64,000 nucleotides of DNA from the NCBI GenBank assembly GCA_951640165.1, contig OX621255.1, positions 3,472,001 through 3,536,000 of the forward strand. Direction: 5' to 3'. The stretch is from Pseudoips prasinana. Its lineage: Eukaryota; Arthropoda; Insecta; Lepidoptera; Nolidae. The notes below the pieces were generated by a model that saw only the letters and a program-made list of their open reading frames with translations, was not told the DNA's origin and did not search any database. This document shows, piece after piece, positions 53,287-63,380 of this stretch. A program made the position numbers and the translations under genes. The stretch's first letter is position 1, and each line of letters starts with the position of its first letter.

Positions 53287-53612
53287 GGGGCTCTACCGGC
53301 TAAGTCGATGAACATCAATTTCTTAAAAGGCGTTCAAATAAATACAAAATACAAAAAAGTTTTATTTATATCTCCACAAATTACAACGTTTTTTAACAAA
53401 AACAGTGTTGACAAACTTAATAAAGTTTAAAAATGACTTAATCAATCGTTAAATCGGCTTCAATGTTGACAATCGATTCCGGACCATTTATGACGTACCA
53501 ACAGTGCCATGTGCTCATGGAAGCCGATTTAATTAGTGTTAGTCATTTTTAACCTATATTTATTTGAACGCCATTTAAGAAATCGATGTTCGGCGACTTA
53601 GCCGGTAGAGCC
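53287..53612. mobile_element. MITE-2 copy with 85-bp insert
   Basis: GGGGCTCTACCGGCTAAGTC ... CGACTTAGCCGGTAGAGCC. ACAAAATACAAAAAAGTTTT ... GACAAACTTAAT interrupts the left arm near 53342-53425. Confidence 0.75.
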
Positions 53613-53619
53613 GCTGCGC

Positions 53620-53825
53620 TGCTACCGCCAAGTCCCCGTTAGGTAATAAAATTACGAAATATTTCGTCCAATCGGCTTCAACGTTCAAAATCTATTCCGG
53701 ACCCTTTATGACGTCACATGTGCTCATGGAAACCGATTGAACGAACGATTTAGTCATTTTTAATCTTCTTTTATTTGTACTCCGGTCACGATTACGATCG
53801 GCGACTTAAGCGGTAGCCGCCCTGG
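53620..53825. mobile_element. MITE-2 relative, diverged
   Basis: GCTACCGCCAAGTCCCCGTT ... CGGCGACTTAAGCGGTAGC, with the same inner motif TTTATGACGTCACATGTGCT. Lies next to the previous copy. Confidence 0.55.
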
Positions 53826-53847
53826 GTGGGAATCGACCCGCGACCTT

Positions 53848-53980
53848 TTTTTATATCAGAGGGCGACAAACGAGCAAGTGGGTCACCTGATGGTAAGTGA
53901 TCACCGCCGCCAATGGACACTCGTGACGCCAGAGGAGTCGCGGGTGCGTTGCCGGCCTTTAAGAGTCAGTAAACAATGTT
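53848..53980 (-). repeat. CR1/Jockey-like LINE 3' end
   Basis: AACGAGCAAGTGGGTCACCT, GATGGTAAGTGATCACCGCC, GCGTTGCCGGCCTTTAAGAG in the order of 36780-37202 reversed. Confidence 0.6.
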
Positions 53981-54208
53981 TTGCTGACCCTTCCCCCCAC
54001 CCCAATGAGGTCTGGCGACCTTACTCACATTCGGAAACACAACATTAAAATTATTAATGTTACTATTAAGGAATGTCTTCTATAAGGTGGAGGTACTTCC
54101 CCAGTTGGGCTGCTCTTTGAGCGAATGAACGCTATGCCCTACCGCTATGGTCTTTTCAGTTGGGGCGCATTGGACTCAGTGGTAGCATTAAAGCGCGACC
54201 GTCGTTAT

Positions 54209-54530
54209 TAACACAAGGTCCGTTATAATAATAATACCTTAATATAGACAGAACCATTGACAATATGTAGTAAAAATATTAGACTTAAACTAGATAATTA
54301 AACATAATCTCTTGACAATAACTTGATACGAGCTAGCTAAATATCATTGCTATAGTAAAATTAATTTTATAAATGTTTTCATACAATGTGTACCTAAATA
54401 TCTATGTTACTAGAAATAATTCATAATGTACACAACTATATTACTACAAACATGTTCTGACTATTTACAAGCGCTTTTTTAAAGTCTACGTGAATAAAAA
54501 CCTTTTTTATTTTATTTTTATTTATTTTAC
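54209..54530 (+). repeat. UTR-1 LINE 3' UTR copy, longest
   Basis: ACACAAGGTCCGTTATAATA to GTGAATAAAAACCTTTTTTA. Best reference for the family. A short minus piece lies at 55090-55150. Confidence 0.68.
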
Positions 54531-54593
54531 CTCTCTTACCTTCGGGGTGAAAGGGAAATATCTTCCAACCACGCCAATCAACCAGTCAAAGTA

Positions 54594-54929
54594 TTGAGTA
54601 TAGTTCTCATACTCGTAGGTGATTTTTCTATCATTGGTTTACATGATTTCGATCGAATTTTAAAATTGAATGCCATATCCGAAACTTTCCAATTCCTGAA
54701 CATGCGACCTTTAATTGCTCTCATCTTGATACGGCTGCTATATCGAGCGGGGAAATGGGTTTTTCGCTGTGGTAACGCCAGCAACTTTGTACTATGGCAC
54801 ATTATCGGATTTGCTACCAGTTTGGGTAACATTGGTTCAGGATTTGGTTACATAGTTGGAGTGGGGTGGATTTTTATGGATGTAGGACATGTGTATAAAG
54901 TGCAGTTGCGTTGTTTGTGGTTGCTTTGA
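54594..54929 (+). other. Open frame of 111 codons, unknown
   Basis: ORF rich in hydrophobic residues (LIALILIRLLYRAG, IGFATSLGNIGSGFGYIVG). No family recognised, no promoter or splice context. An overlapping 84-codon minus frame is also open. Flanked by UTR-1 and a Helitron 14 bp downstream. Probably chance or a decayed mobile-element ORF. Confidence 0.2.
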
Positions 54930-54942
54930 AGCTATTACGTAT

Positions 54943-55065
54943 TCCTACTAATATTATAAATGCGAACGTTTGTGAGTATGGATGTTTGTTACTGTTTCAC
55001 GCAAAAACTACCAAACGGATTTAAACGAAACTTTGGGGTAATATAGCTTATGCAGCCACATCTAG
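54943..55065 (+). mobile_element. Hel-A Helitron, 3' part altered
   Basis: TCCTACTAATATTATAAATG start is intact. CTAG at 55062-55065 may be its end, but the GC hairpin is missing. Confidence 0.55.
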
Positions 55066-55474
55066 TGTGAAAATAATATAGTCAAAATATATAAAATTAA
55101 AACGGATTTTATTTACATAAACGTTAAAAAGTGTTTGTAAATAATCAAACTATCCAACAATTGGGGAATTAAAAGGTAACTGTATGTTTAAGTCTAATTA
55201 CTTACTTAGCAGTTGTTATCCTAGAATACTCTTATACTGCTGGTCTGATATGAATCAAACATAGACCACCGAAAGGAAACAAAATTTTAATTGAAAAAAA
55301 AAACTCATTTCAATCATTCTATTCGTTTGAGAGCTACGATGCCACAATCAGACGTTGACGTCAAACTTACAACATTCTTATTTTTACCGCGGTGCTTAAA
55401 ATTTTCTTTGTATAGAGATCACATATTTTTATGAAAAGAGATTTTAATTAATCCAGTACTTGCGTTTAGTTACA
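55066..55474. other. No recognised feature apart from a UTR-1 piece
   Basis: 55090-55150 only; the rest is AT-rich. Confidence 0.4.
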
Positions 55475-55642
55475 GCTTGCTGTTCCCCGCAGTTTTACCC
55501 GCGTTATACTTTGCTTATATGTTAATCCAGGGTGTCAGCTAACTCCATACCAGATTTTATTAATATCGATCCAGCCGTTTAGACGTGAAGAAGTAACAAA
55601 CATACACACTCACAAAGTTTCGCCTTTATAATATTAGTGTGA
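55475..55642 (-). mobile_element. Hel-A Helitron
   Basis: CTTGCTGTTCCCCGCAGTTT (terminal CTAG changed to CTTG), GGTGTCAGCTAACTCCATAC, 5' end TAATATTAGTGTGA. Confidence 0.75.
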
Positions 55643-55684
55643 TATCAAGTTAATATATTTTTGGTAAGTTCACATAGCTCAGTC

Positions 55685-55905
55685 GTCGGTTCTACCGACG
55701 ACTGTTGGGGCAGAAAGGTTCTCGAGTGGCGATCACGAACCGGAAGACGCAGCGTGGGCTAGCCCCCTACAAGATGGACCGATGATCATGTGCGGGTCAC
55801 CGGAAACCGCTGGTTGCGGATAGCGCAAGACCGGCAATTGTGGAGATCTTTGGGCGAGGCCTTTGTCCAGCAGTGGACGTTTTACGGAAGATATGATGAT
55901 GATGA
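55685..55905 (+). pseudogene. RTE-3' copy, best-preserved
   Basis: Codons for WGRKVLEWRSRTGRRSV-like, TRWTDDHVRVTGNRWLRIAQ, LWRSLGEAFVQQW, then GATATGATGATGATGATGA. One frame change near 55770. Reference for the RTE-3' family. Confidence 0.75.
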
Positions 55906-56713
55906 TGAAGTTCACTTAGTTCCTGTTACAATTTTTTTCGACAAAGCGATAAGATTAATAACATTTCAAAAATGTTCTCTAACGTCAAAGCCTACCCTAT
56001 ATTCATAATAAGGAATAGCCTGCAGCATCCCATCTGAAGAGTATAGATGATCAAAGTATTGAACGTTATATAAAAAAACGCTGTTATTAAATGATCATTA
56101 GGCTATGACTGCAAACTAGCAAAGACTTAAAATGAAAGCAAAAACGCCTTTAGAACTATGTTATTAAAATCCAAACGAACGCATTCGTAACTTGGCCGCT
56201 GATTTACATACATTAAGATGTCAAGTGCATTATTTACATTCAATTTTGAACCTTGTTGAGTTGATATAAAAGTGTTGATATTCGCTTATAAATTGGTCAA
56301 GTAACTTTTGATTGAACGAAACAGTAACTAGTGATTTTGAGTTGGACCGATTTGGATTAACGAATTAAATATATGAGTATGTAGATATTTATGGTTTAAG
56401 GCAATAAGATGAATATTTTAATGGTAGGCTTAGATAGACAAGAGAGCCTCTTTATATCATTCTGTCTCCCGCTTCGCTCAGGAGGGAAGTGGAACTATTC
56501 ATTTCTAACACCTCCTTTTTTCTTTCTGATTAAATTCATTGCGGGATCCAAGACAGTTAAAGCGATTCCCCGGGACATGCCTGAGCGTCACCGCTCAGTG
56601 TCATTTCATTGTGTGCCACTGTTGATCCTGGCTTACAAGAATTGCAGTGGTGGGTAAGAGGGAGGGAGTAGTCCCGAAAAAAAAACAAGAGAGCTATTCT
56701 CGAGTAGCAACTT
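55906..56713. other. No recognised feature
   Basis: An 82-codon ORF at 56409-56657 has no family signal. Confidence 0.4.
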
Positions 56714-56951
56714 AAGGCTCGGCGCCCACTATCAGTGGGTATCAGTGCGGCTCGGCACAGTGTTCGGCGGCTTTGGGCGTCCTATGGCGGCTTCGGTCGC
56801 CTTCCGGCGGCTTCGCGCGCTTGAGAGTAGCCTCAGCAGTCGCAAGGATACCTAAGGACGCCGATGCTGGCTTCGGCAAAACTAAGAATAGTTCGGGTAG
56901 CAGACACACTGCAGAGCAGTCGTACCTTTACGTGAAAACATTTTATAAGTT

Positions 56952-57028
56952 TATACAACACGTAACTTAATTAACGCACATCCTGAAAATAGTTTGTTCA
57001 GAATCGTTTAAAGTGTCAATTTATATCA
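56952..57028 (+). repeat. Left half of the 41874 MITE
   Basis: TATACAACACGTAACTTAAT, TTGTTCAGAATCGTTTA; resumes after the Helitron at about 57251-57285 (TTTCAAAAACTACGGAAA). The right end is missing. Confidence 0.55.
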
Positions 57029-57250
57029 TCTATTTATATAAAAATCAATACCACTTTTCGTTGTAATGTTATAACTCAACAACGCCTTTACCGATTTAGC
57101 TAATTTTGGAAGCCCAGGGAAGGTTTGTACGTAGAGAAAATTAAAAAAAAGTCTTGAAAACGTGTAAAATCAACATTTTTCTATACTCCCATATACAAAC
57201 AATTTGTACTTATACTTAAAAGCGTAGCGAAGCACGTACCGGGCCGCTAG
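57029..57250 (+). mobile_element. Non-autonomous Helitron, fourth type
   Basis: A|TCTATTTATATAAAAATCAA ... ACCGGGCCGCTAG|T. Both termini are canonical; the 3' stem is GCGTAGCGAAGCACG-like rather than the GCGGGTAAAACCGC type. Confidence 0.75.
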
Positions 57251-57417
57251 TATTTAAAAGTATTTTATTTCAAAAACTACGGAAACGTAGTTTGGCGCCT
57301 TACGGCAGCTTCGGGCACCTGATAGCTGCATCGGCAGTCGCTAGCATACCTAAGGACGCTGAGGCTGTCTTCGGGTAGTTCGGATGGCATTTTTGTAGCG
57401 AACATGTCGCAGAACAG

Positions 57418-59347
57418 TAACGTAAAAGCTCCTATTAACGACCCCCTAAAAAGTGTACTCTATTACCGATCTAATTTTTAAATCACTCATATTAGACATA
57501 ATATAGTGTTCCAGAATAGTCATACCTTATAAATTAGTTACGTATTATTGTTGGACAACAAAATAAGTTAAGTTTGTGTGTTTAAATGGCCAGTGAAAGA
57601 AATAATTTGACTGTGAGTGGGACGCGGCTGAAATGGAAGCATTTTTCATAGTGTCGCGTCTCCGGCCAGGTAAGTACACCTAAATATTACTTAAGGAAAA
57701 TAATACACTAAAAATGGATTTGTCTTCTTGCTATCACATTACAACTGTAAAGTATATATATTTTTTTCTTAACTAACTCTTGATATAATACTTTTTATTG
57801 GTTTTTGTGTAAAAAAATCATGTTTTAATTTAAGGCGTTAATAGAATCCAAATTTCAAAACTTGATGCTAATAACGACCCATGGCGTTGTTAAATTTTGA
57901 GAACATTTAGTATTTTAAAATAATATCTATTATAAACTACCTAATTAGGACTTTATTTTTATCTTGTTCGATTCTTAAAATTATTTCACTTTGTTAGACC
58001 TATTAACGACCAAGTTATTTCTTATAGCTTTTGTGTAAAACTCGATTCAACGTTAGCCAATTTCCCTATTTTTATAATGATATTATACTGAAAATAACCT
58101 TTATTATCTAAATTAAAGACTAAGTGACATTAAATGAAATAATATAGCAATGAGATCGATTTTAACAGTATTCCATAAAGCGGATATTTTATCTATTTAT
58201 TATTAATTTTATTGGTCGCTAATAGAATATTGTAACCTCCATACTTAATTCTATTACCGACTCACAGCTGTGACGATATTTTTAGTAATATTACAGTACA
58301 CAAAAACAAAAGGTGTATTTTTTAACAAATTGGCTTATCTCTTGCATACGTGACGTTTTGAGAGATTTTGTCACAGGCCATATTATCAATGTAAAATAAT
58401 ATTTGCTATCCAGTTTCATTCATGGCTTCCTGGCATGGGCTATATTTCATATGCTTTCAAATCAAATAAAAAATAGTGGGATGGAATGGGGGCCATGTAT
58501 CTTTTTAAAGCTTCTTTCGAAGAATTAAATTCTATATCTCTTTAAGATTGTGTTCTTTTATAGAATTATGGAGCCGCAGAAGCGCAAGCAGAACGCCTCT
58601 GCAGGACCAGCATATACGAAACTTCAAAAGCCTATGCCATACAACTCTGCGTGACAAGAGAAATAATAAATATATAAATGAACATTGTGTGAAAACAAAC
58701 TGTTTTAACGAAGGAGGAAGAAAAAAGGCTGGTAGACTGGATTTTCTATCTCGGGAAGTCAGGTTTTGCTGAAATGAAGCACCAATTGTTGGAAATCCAT
58801 ATGGTAACGACATATTATTTTACCATCCGACTCTGATTCTGATAATATACATTTTTGAAACTACTTTATTTAGTCTTATTAATCCCAAGCATCTTTTCTG
58901 AGACTGATTATATTTTGATTTTATTAATTACCTTGTATAATTACAAAAAAAGTGTTATTATATAATATAATATTTAAGTAGTTATTATATTATATAGTAA
59001 ATACCTTATATACGCTTTTTTATTTTATTTTTATATATAATAAAAATATAATAGTATAGAAGAAGTCACAACTGCGTAGCGGTCGGTAAAAGAAGTAGAA
59101 AAATCGGTAATAGAATCTTGCCGCATTCTATGGGTCGGTAATAGAATCAACTACTCTTTTGGATTAAATAATTATTTAGTAACTATTGTGTTATTGAATA
59201 TTAAATTTAAGTACTGAATTGCAAATAATACTTCATTGAGGTTAATTATACATTATAACATCTTTCCTAACATAACAGCTTATATCTATTTTTTTAAAGT
59301 GAATCCTAAGACAGCTAAAACTGGCGGTAATAGGAGCTTTTACGTTA
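57418..59347. mobile_element. pogo-like DNA transposon (Tc1/mariner superfamily)
   Basis: TAACGTAAAAGCTCCTATTA and its exact inverse form 20-bp ends; the outer TA may be the target duplication. Subterminal CTATTACCGA motifs recur near 57454 and 58252 and inverted near 59101 and 59136. A CENPB-type helix-turn-helix remnant at 58711-58815 supports the pogo assignment. CCAGGTAAGT at 57665-57674 would fit a splice donor. Confidence 0.68.
58711..58815 (+). pseudogene. pogo-type transposase DNA-binding fragment
   Basis: The frame from 58711 reads KEEEKRLVDWIFYLGKSGFA followed by EMKHQLLEI, resembling the EEE..LV.WI....GFP.T...L block of the CENPB/pogo N-terminal domain. Upstream codons (MEPQKRKQNASAGPAYTK) are in a frame broken by stops. 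The catalytic domain was not found. Confidence 0.55.
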
Positions 59348-59444
59348 TATAACGCTCACCGTGCGTGCCTCCATTAGGCCCTTCTCCCACTGGAATTTTA
59401 CAGGCGTAACCGCTTATCCGCGTTTCTAGTGGTAAAGGGACTTG

Positions 59445-59812
59445 ACTGCCTTGTTGGTCTAGCGGTAACGTGTTCAACCGCAGATAATGAGGTCCTGGGT
59501 TCAAATCCCGGGCCAAAAAGTGATTGTGGGATTTTTCCGTAAAATGAAATTTCTCAGTATCAGCCCGAAGTCTGGAAGTTGGCGGTATTACACCCCTGTG
59601 CCTTGGAGAGCACGTAAAGCCATCGGTCCTGTACCTGAACTTTTTCCGGTCGTGTCGCTAGGCGTCCCATCGGATCATGAGAGTGATGGAATAGATAATG
59701 CCCCGGTGTTTGCTGACACACTTGTGCACTATAATATGTCCTGCGCAATTGGCTAGTCTCCATTGAGACTGGCCGCCGTGGCCGAAATTCGGTCGGGAGG
59801 ACATTATTATTA
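59445..59812 (+). mobile_element. SINE-3 copy
   Basis: Only plus-strand copy: GACTGCCTTGTTGGTCTAGC, GGGTTCAAATCCCGGGCC, body TCGGATCATGAGAGTGATGG, tail ATTATTATTATTTATT. Confidence 0.82.
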
Positions 59813-60112
59813 TTTATTAGTCGCGCAGTCGCAACGTTAACGTCGCAAACTAATAAAGTTTTAACAAATATATATAAACTAATAAAATGTTTTCACGTAA
59901 AGGTACGACTGCTCTGCAGCGTATCTGCTACCCGAACTATTATTAGTTTTGCCGAAGCCAGCCTCGGCGTCCTTAGGTATGCTTGTGACTGCTGCGGCTA
60001 CTCTCGAGTGCCCGAAGCCGCTGGAAGGTGACCAAAGCCGCCGTAGGGCGCCCAAAGCCGCCGAGCGCTGTGCCAAGCCTCACCAATATCCACCGATAGT
60101 GGGCGCCGGGCC

Positions 60113-60268
60113 TTAGTAGAAAGTTTTCTCGGCTTTCTTTATCTTTCGGCGCCAATAAATTCGCTGATAAGTGTCGTTATCCTTAAGGTCAAGCTTTTCA
60201 TCACCTTCTGGACATTTTTCATCCAGGTAGTTTTGCGGTCTACCTCCCCCTCTCTTTCTTGTAGCCAT
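60113..60268 (-). other. 51-codon open frame ending in the inverted repeat
   Basis: Minus strand ATG at 60268 (MATRKRGGGRPQNYLDE), ending KAEKTFY with its stop in the CCTTA end of the large element. Charged, no cysteine pattern, no family recognised. Possibly a host or transposon frame cut by the insertion. Confidence 0.2.
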
Positions 60269-60568
60269 GGGAAGGCACATAGATCGGTTGTCGTATAAAC
60301 TGGTTCTTAATCGAGGAATCGTGAATCTAGTTCCTAGTTTTAGCGGATTCTAGATTTACTTATTAAAGTACGGTCGCGGAGTAGAAAAAATTTCGTCTAT
60401 TAATCTGTTGTCTCTGTTGCACCTGGGTAAATACATATATTGCGTCACACTCGCGACTAGCGACGCTGTTTTACCTGCGACAGTAGGTATAGCTTGTTTT
60501 CTTTTTTTTCCAATATTTTACTTGACACAAAAATCTGTGTGAGCACTGTCAGTAGTTAAATAAGTTAT

Positions 60569-60713
60569 TGTACAAACGCCAGCACATCCAGCTATCCCAA
60601 TCTGTCAAATTTCTTTTATAGATTTTCAACTTTATCACAAAAATATAAGGTTCACTTTCAATTGGGGAAATTTGACATATTGGGGTAGCTTGAAGTGCTA
60701 GCGTCTGTACAAG
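60569..60713. mobile_element. MITE-1 copy
   Basis: TGTACAAACGCCAGCACATC ... AAGTGCTAGCGTCTGTAC. 60270-60568 upstream holds nothing recognised. Confidence 0.75.
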
Positions 60714-61355
60714 TTTATTCCTGTTCGACTACCGCACTTTAGAGCTACATATTTGTTACGAATCAAACCTTTTTTGGAACACTTTATATTCAAAATTCTT
60801 GTACTATTGTAATTTTTTTACGTCATTGTCAGTTGACAGTTCTGCTTGTTAAAAAAACATAGTTTCTCCTTTTACCAGCGCATTATTGTTATATGTTTCA
60901 TTTCCTTCCGATATTTAACAATATTATTTTTAAGATTACATAAAAAGTGTTACACTTCTGTTGGAGATACAGTTTCAAAGTATTACAGTTATAATTATGA
61001 TAACAAACACTTTTAACATCACGTATAATTATAATACTTATTGCTGTGTGTTGAGTTGTTGGTAGTACTACCTATAATATAAAATCATCAAGTTTTTTGG
61101 CTGCTATTATTTGGTACATAATAAAATTCCTACCTACATGTTATTAGTTAACAATGATGGTGATGAATCTTAGCCATCTGCTCGGAACATATTATAATAG
61201 GTACATGTTACATTGATATGACTACGATTGATCTTCACCAATCATATTTATTAGTCCATATAGATAAGCCCTGGTAGATACGGGGTTAGCTAAGCTAAGA
61301 TTCTTTTTTTTTTAAGAATTCTTTTAATTGTTTTTAATGCATTTTAATCTGTGTT
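60714..61355. other. No recognised feature
   Basis: AT-rich flank of the LTR element. Confidence 0.45.
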
Positions 61356-61662
61356 AGTTATAGTATTTTTGTTTGTTTTTAATTTAAAATAACTTGTATT
61401 GTATGTCAACGTAGTCAAACATTAAAATCAGTTAAAAGGTTTTTTAAAAATAAAAGATTTGATTAAGTGCTGCCGATCTGGAGGCTAGCTGTATAATGAA
61501 TAAAAATCTTATTAACTAACGCCTTCAAGGGGCGACAAAACATATCATATATCGTCGGGAACAATATTCTAAGAACCGCGTCCGGTGGCAATGCTGAGCC
61601 ATCGATAACGGTCACGTAGCATGTATTAATCCAAAACAGATGACGTGACAGGATGCATAACT
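61356..61662 (-). repeat. Candidate 3' LTR of the errantivirus-like element
   Basis: Begins AGTTAT and ends ATAACT on either strand, in the AGT...ACT style of insect errantiviruses. On the minus strand the purine run GAGGAGGGAGG lies just upstream, as expected of the polypurine tract. Length about 307 bp. The left limit rests only on the 6-bp inverted ends, since the partner LTR is outside the window. Confidence 0.45.
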
Positions 61663-63380
61663 CCTCCCTCCTCAAGAGCGAAATTATCGGGTTGTTCTTT
61701 TTTAATAACTTTCCGATGATTTCGCGAATACAAAATGATTTTATTACGTAAAATATATGATAAAGATAAAAGTATACAAGACAAAACTAGGAATAATGTT
61801 ACATAAACTAAAACTACACTGATGTTAGAGTCTGTTTGGTAGAAATCACCATTTGGTAATTCACTTTCCTTCAATACACTTGACATATATTTCACTTCGT
61901 CTAAGTTCACACCTCTCATGTTAAGTACACGTGCACCGGATAGTGTCGGCAGCATGCTCGCAGGTAACTGTGGCAGGTTCACAACTGGAATTTGCTCTAC
62001 AACTTCATTTTCGATGAGAATTTGTTTGTGACGAATTTTCATTTGTTGTATCTCAATATCACATGGCTCATCGAGGGTCATAATGTAAGTTCCGAAGACA
62101 GGGTGCATACTGACATCATTATTACAGGTTATGACTAGGGTAGTTTTAATCCTCGTGAATAGTATCCAGCTCGTAGCTGTTAAACGTTGCATTCTTACAT
62201 CCTCGATATTAATCTGGTGTTGCTTACATTGTGTAAAATTTTCCTCAAACTTTAAAAGTTGTTCAATACAGGTGGACTCAGGATATGGTGTTAAGTTTTC
62301 TTCAGTGCATAAGAATTGGTTTCTTACAGCCAGCGAGGTGCATGGTTTCACGATCGGCAGATGTTTCATCCCCCTTGCCAAAAGGTTAGGGTATTTGGGA
62401 AATATGGAAACGGTTTTATTTTCTGATTGACGGAAAATCGGTAAAGAATAGACTTTAAAATAGTTATATGTATTGTTATCTGTAAGTGGAACCTCTAGTA
62501 TGAACGTAATCTGGTTTTGCTTTATATAGGTTTTTACATTAAAGGTTTCTTCCAATTTTACTAGATTATCCTCGGTAGCGGGATATATCAAGTTTTCAGT
62601 TATAGATATTAATTTTAAGTGTTCCAGTAATTCAGTGGAGTTAATGATGCTCTGATGTAGCACAGATATTTTACTAAATGCAAGAGCGGTCTCTATCTCT
62701 CCTAGTTTTATAAAGATAGTACGAAAATTGCTAACGAACACATTAAACAAACTTATAATATATGCACTATAATTCCACTGATTACTTTTAGACACTAATT
62801 CAGCTAACGTAGTTTCAACAGCCTTAATTCTTTGATCTAAGACGATAGAATTTTGGTTTATAACTTCGGTTGAATTGATAAAACTGTCAAGCATTTGAGA
62901 AACTATAGTTAATTTTCTTTTAACAATCATTTGATTGTGAGTAAGTTCGGACGTTATTTTATCATACCGTAGCGCATCGTCATGGTCTAGGTTTCCAGTG
63001 ATAACTTTTATGAGGGAACCTAACGGGTTTATAATGCCTCTTTTTGTACGGTATTGTGGTACTAATTGTGAATATTTCTGTGTGGTTATTTTACGTACGT
63101 AATCAACATGTGCTACCATAGTTATGAGATAAGGTGGATATGACCCATTTCTCTTAATCATATTGCTAAACTCGTTATACTTAAATATTACGAATTGTAA
63201 GTCGTCCTGAATTCTATCCAAGTTAAGAACCTTAATAATAGTCCAATAGTCTGTTTGGAGATAGGCCTGGCCTTCTTTAACAGGAAGGATTCCGGGGTTT
63301 TCTTCAAGGGATTGCAGTTGAAGGGCCAGCACCGGCATCGCTATCGTCAACGCGCACCACCTGCGGAGGGCGTTTAACAT
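61626..63380 (-). CDS. env: Errantivirus-type envelope fusion protein (Baculo_F-like), intact
   Basis: 584 codons, ATG to TAA, no interruption. Family role: membrane fusion protein of insect env-bearing LTR retrotransposons, related to baculovirus F proteins. Visible: hydrophobic N-terminus (residues 9-22) as signal peptide; furin-type site RTKR at 111-114 followed by GIINPLGSLIKVITGN, the fusion-peptide position; many N-x-S/T sites; a transmembrane segment at about 520-544; a basic 40-residue tail. It overlaps the end of pol by 77 bp in another frame, so translation probably needs a spliced mRNA. The stop lies 36 bp inside the candidate LTR. Intactness suggests recent insertion or selection. 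Confidence 0.85.
   Translation of the reverse strand: MLNALRRWCALTIAMPVLALQLQSLEENPGILPVKEGQAYLQTDYWTIIKVLNLDRIQDDLQFVIFKYNEFSNMIKRNGSYPPYLITMVAHVDYVRKITTQKYSQLVPQYRTKRGIINPLGSLIKVITGNLDHDDALRYDKITSELTHNQMIVKRKLTIVSQMLDSFINSTEVINQNSIVLDQRIKAVETTLAELVSKSNQWNYSAYIISLFNVFVSNFRTIFIKLGEIETALAFSKISVLHQSIINSTELLEHLKLISITENLIYPATEDNLVKLEETFNVKTYIKQNQITFILEVPLTDNNTYNYFKVYSLPIFRQSENKTVSIFPKYPNLLARGMKHLPIVKPCTSLAVRNQFLCTEENLTPYPESTCIEQLLKFEENFTQCKQHQINIEDVRMQRLTATSWILFTRIKTTLVITCNNDVSMHPVFGTYIMTLDEPCDIEIQQMKIRHKQILIENEVVEQIPVVNLPQLPASMLPTLSGARVLNMRGVNLDEVKYMSSVLKESELPNGDFYQTDSNISVVLVYVTLFLVLSCILLSLSYILRNKIILYSRNHRKVIKKEQPDNFALEEGGVMHPVTSSVLD

Larger units (their letters stand above)
56714..60114. mobile_element. 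Large DNA element with about 240-bp terminal inverted repeats
   Basis: AAGGCTCGGCGCCCACTATC at 56714 faces GATAGTGGGCGCCGGGCCTT ending at 60114. The arms match through GACTGCTCTGCAGTGT-like sequence to AAAACATTTTAT, about 240 bp at roughly 85-90% by eye. A third, direct partial copy of the arm interior lies at 57290-57417. The interior is filled by other elements; no transposase of its own is visible. Superfamily not determined; no convincing target duplication. Confidence 0.75.
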
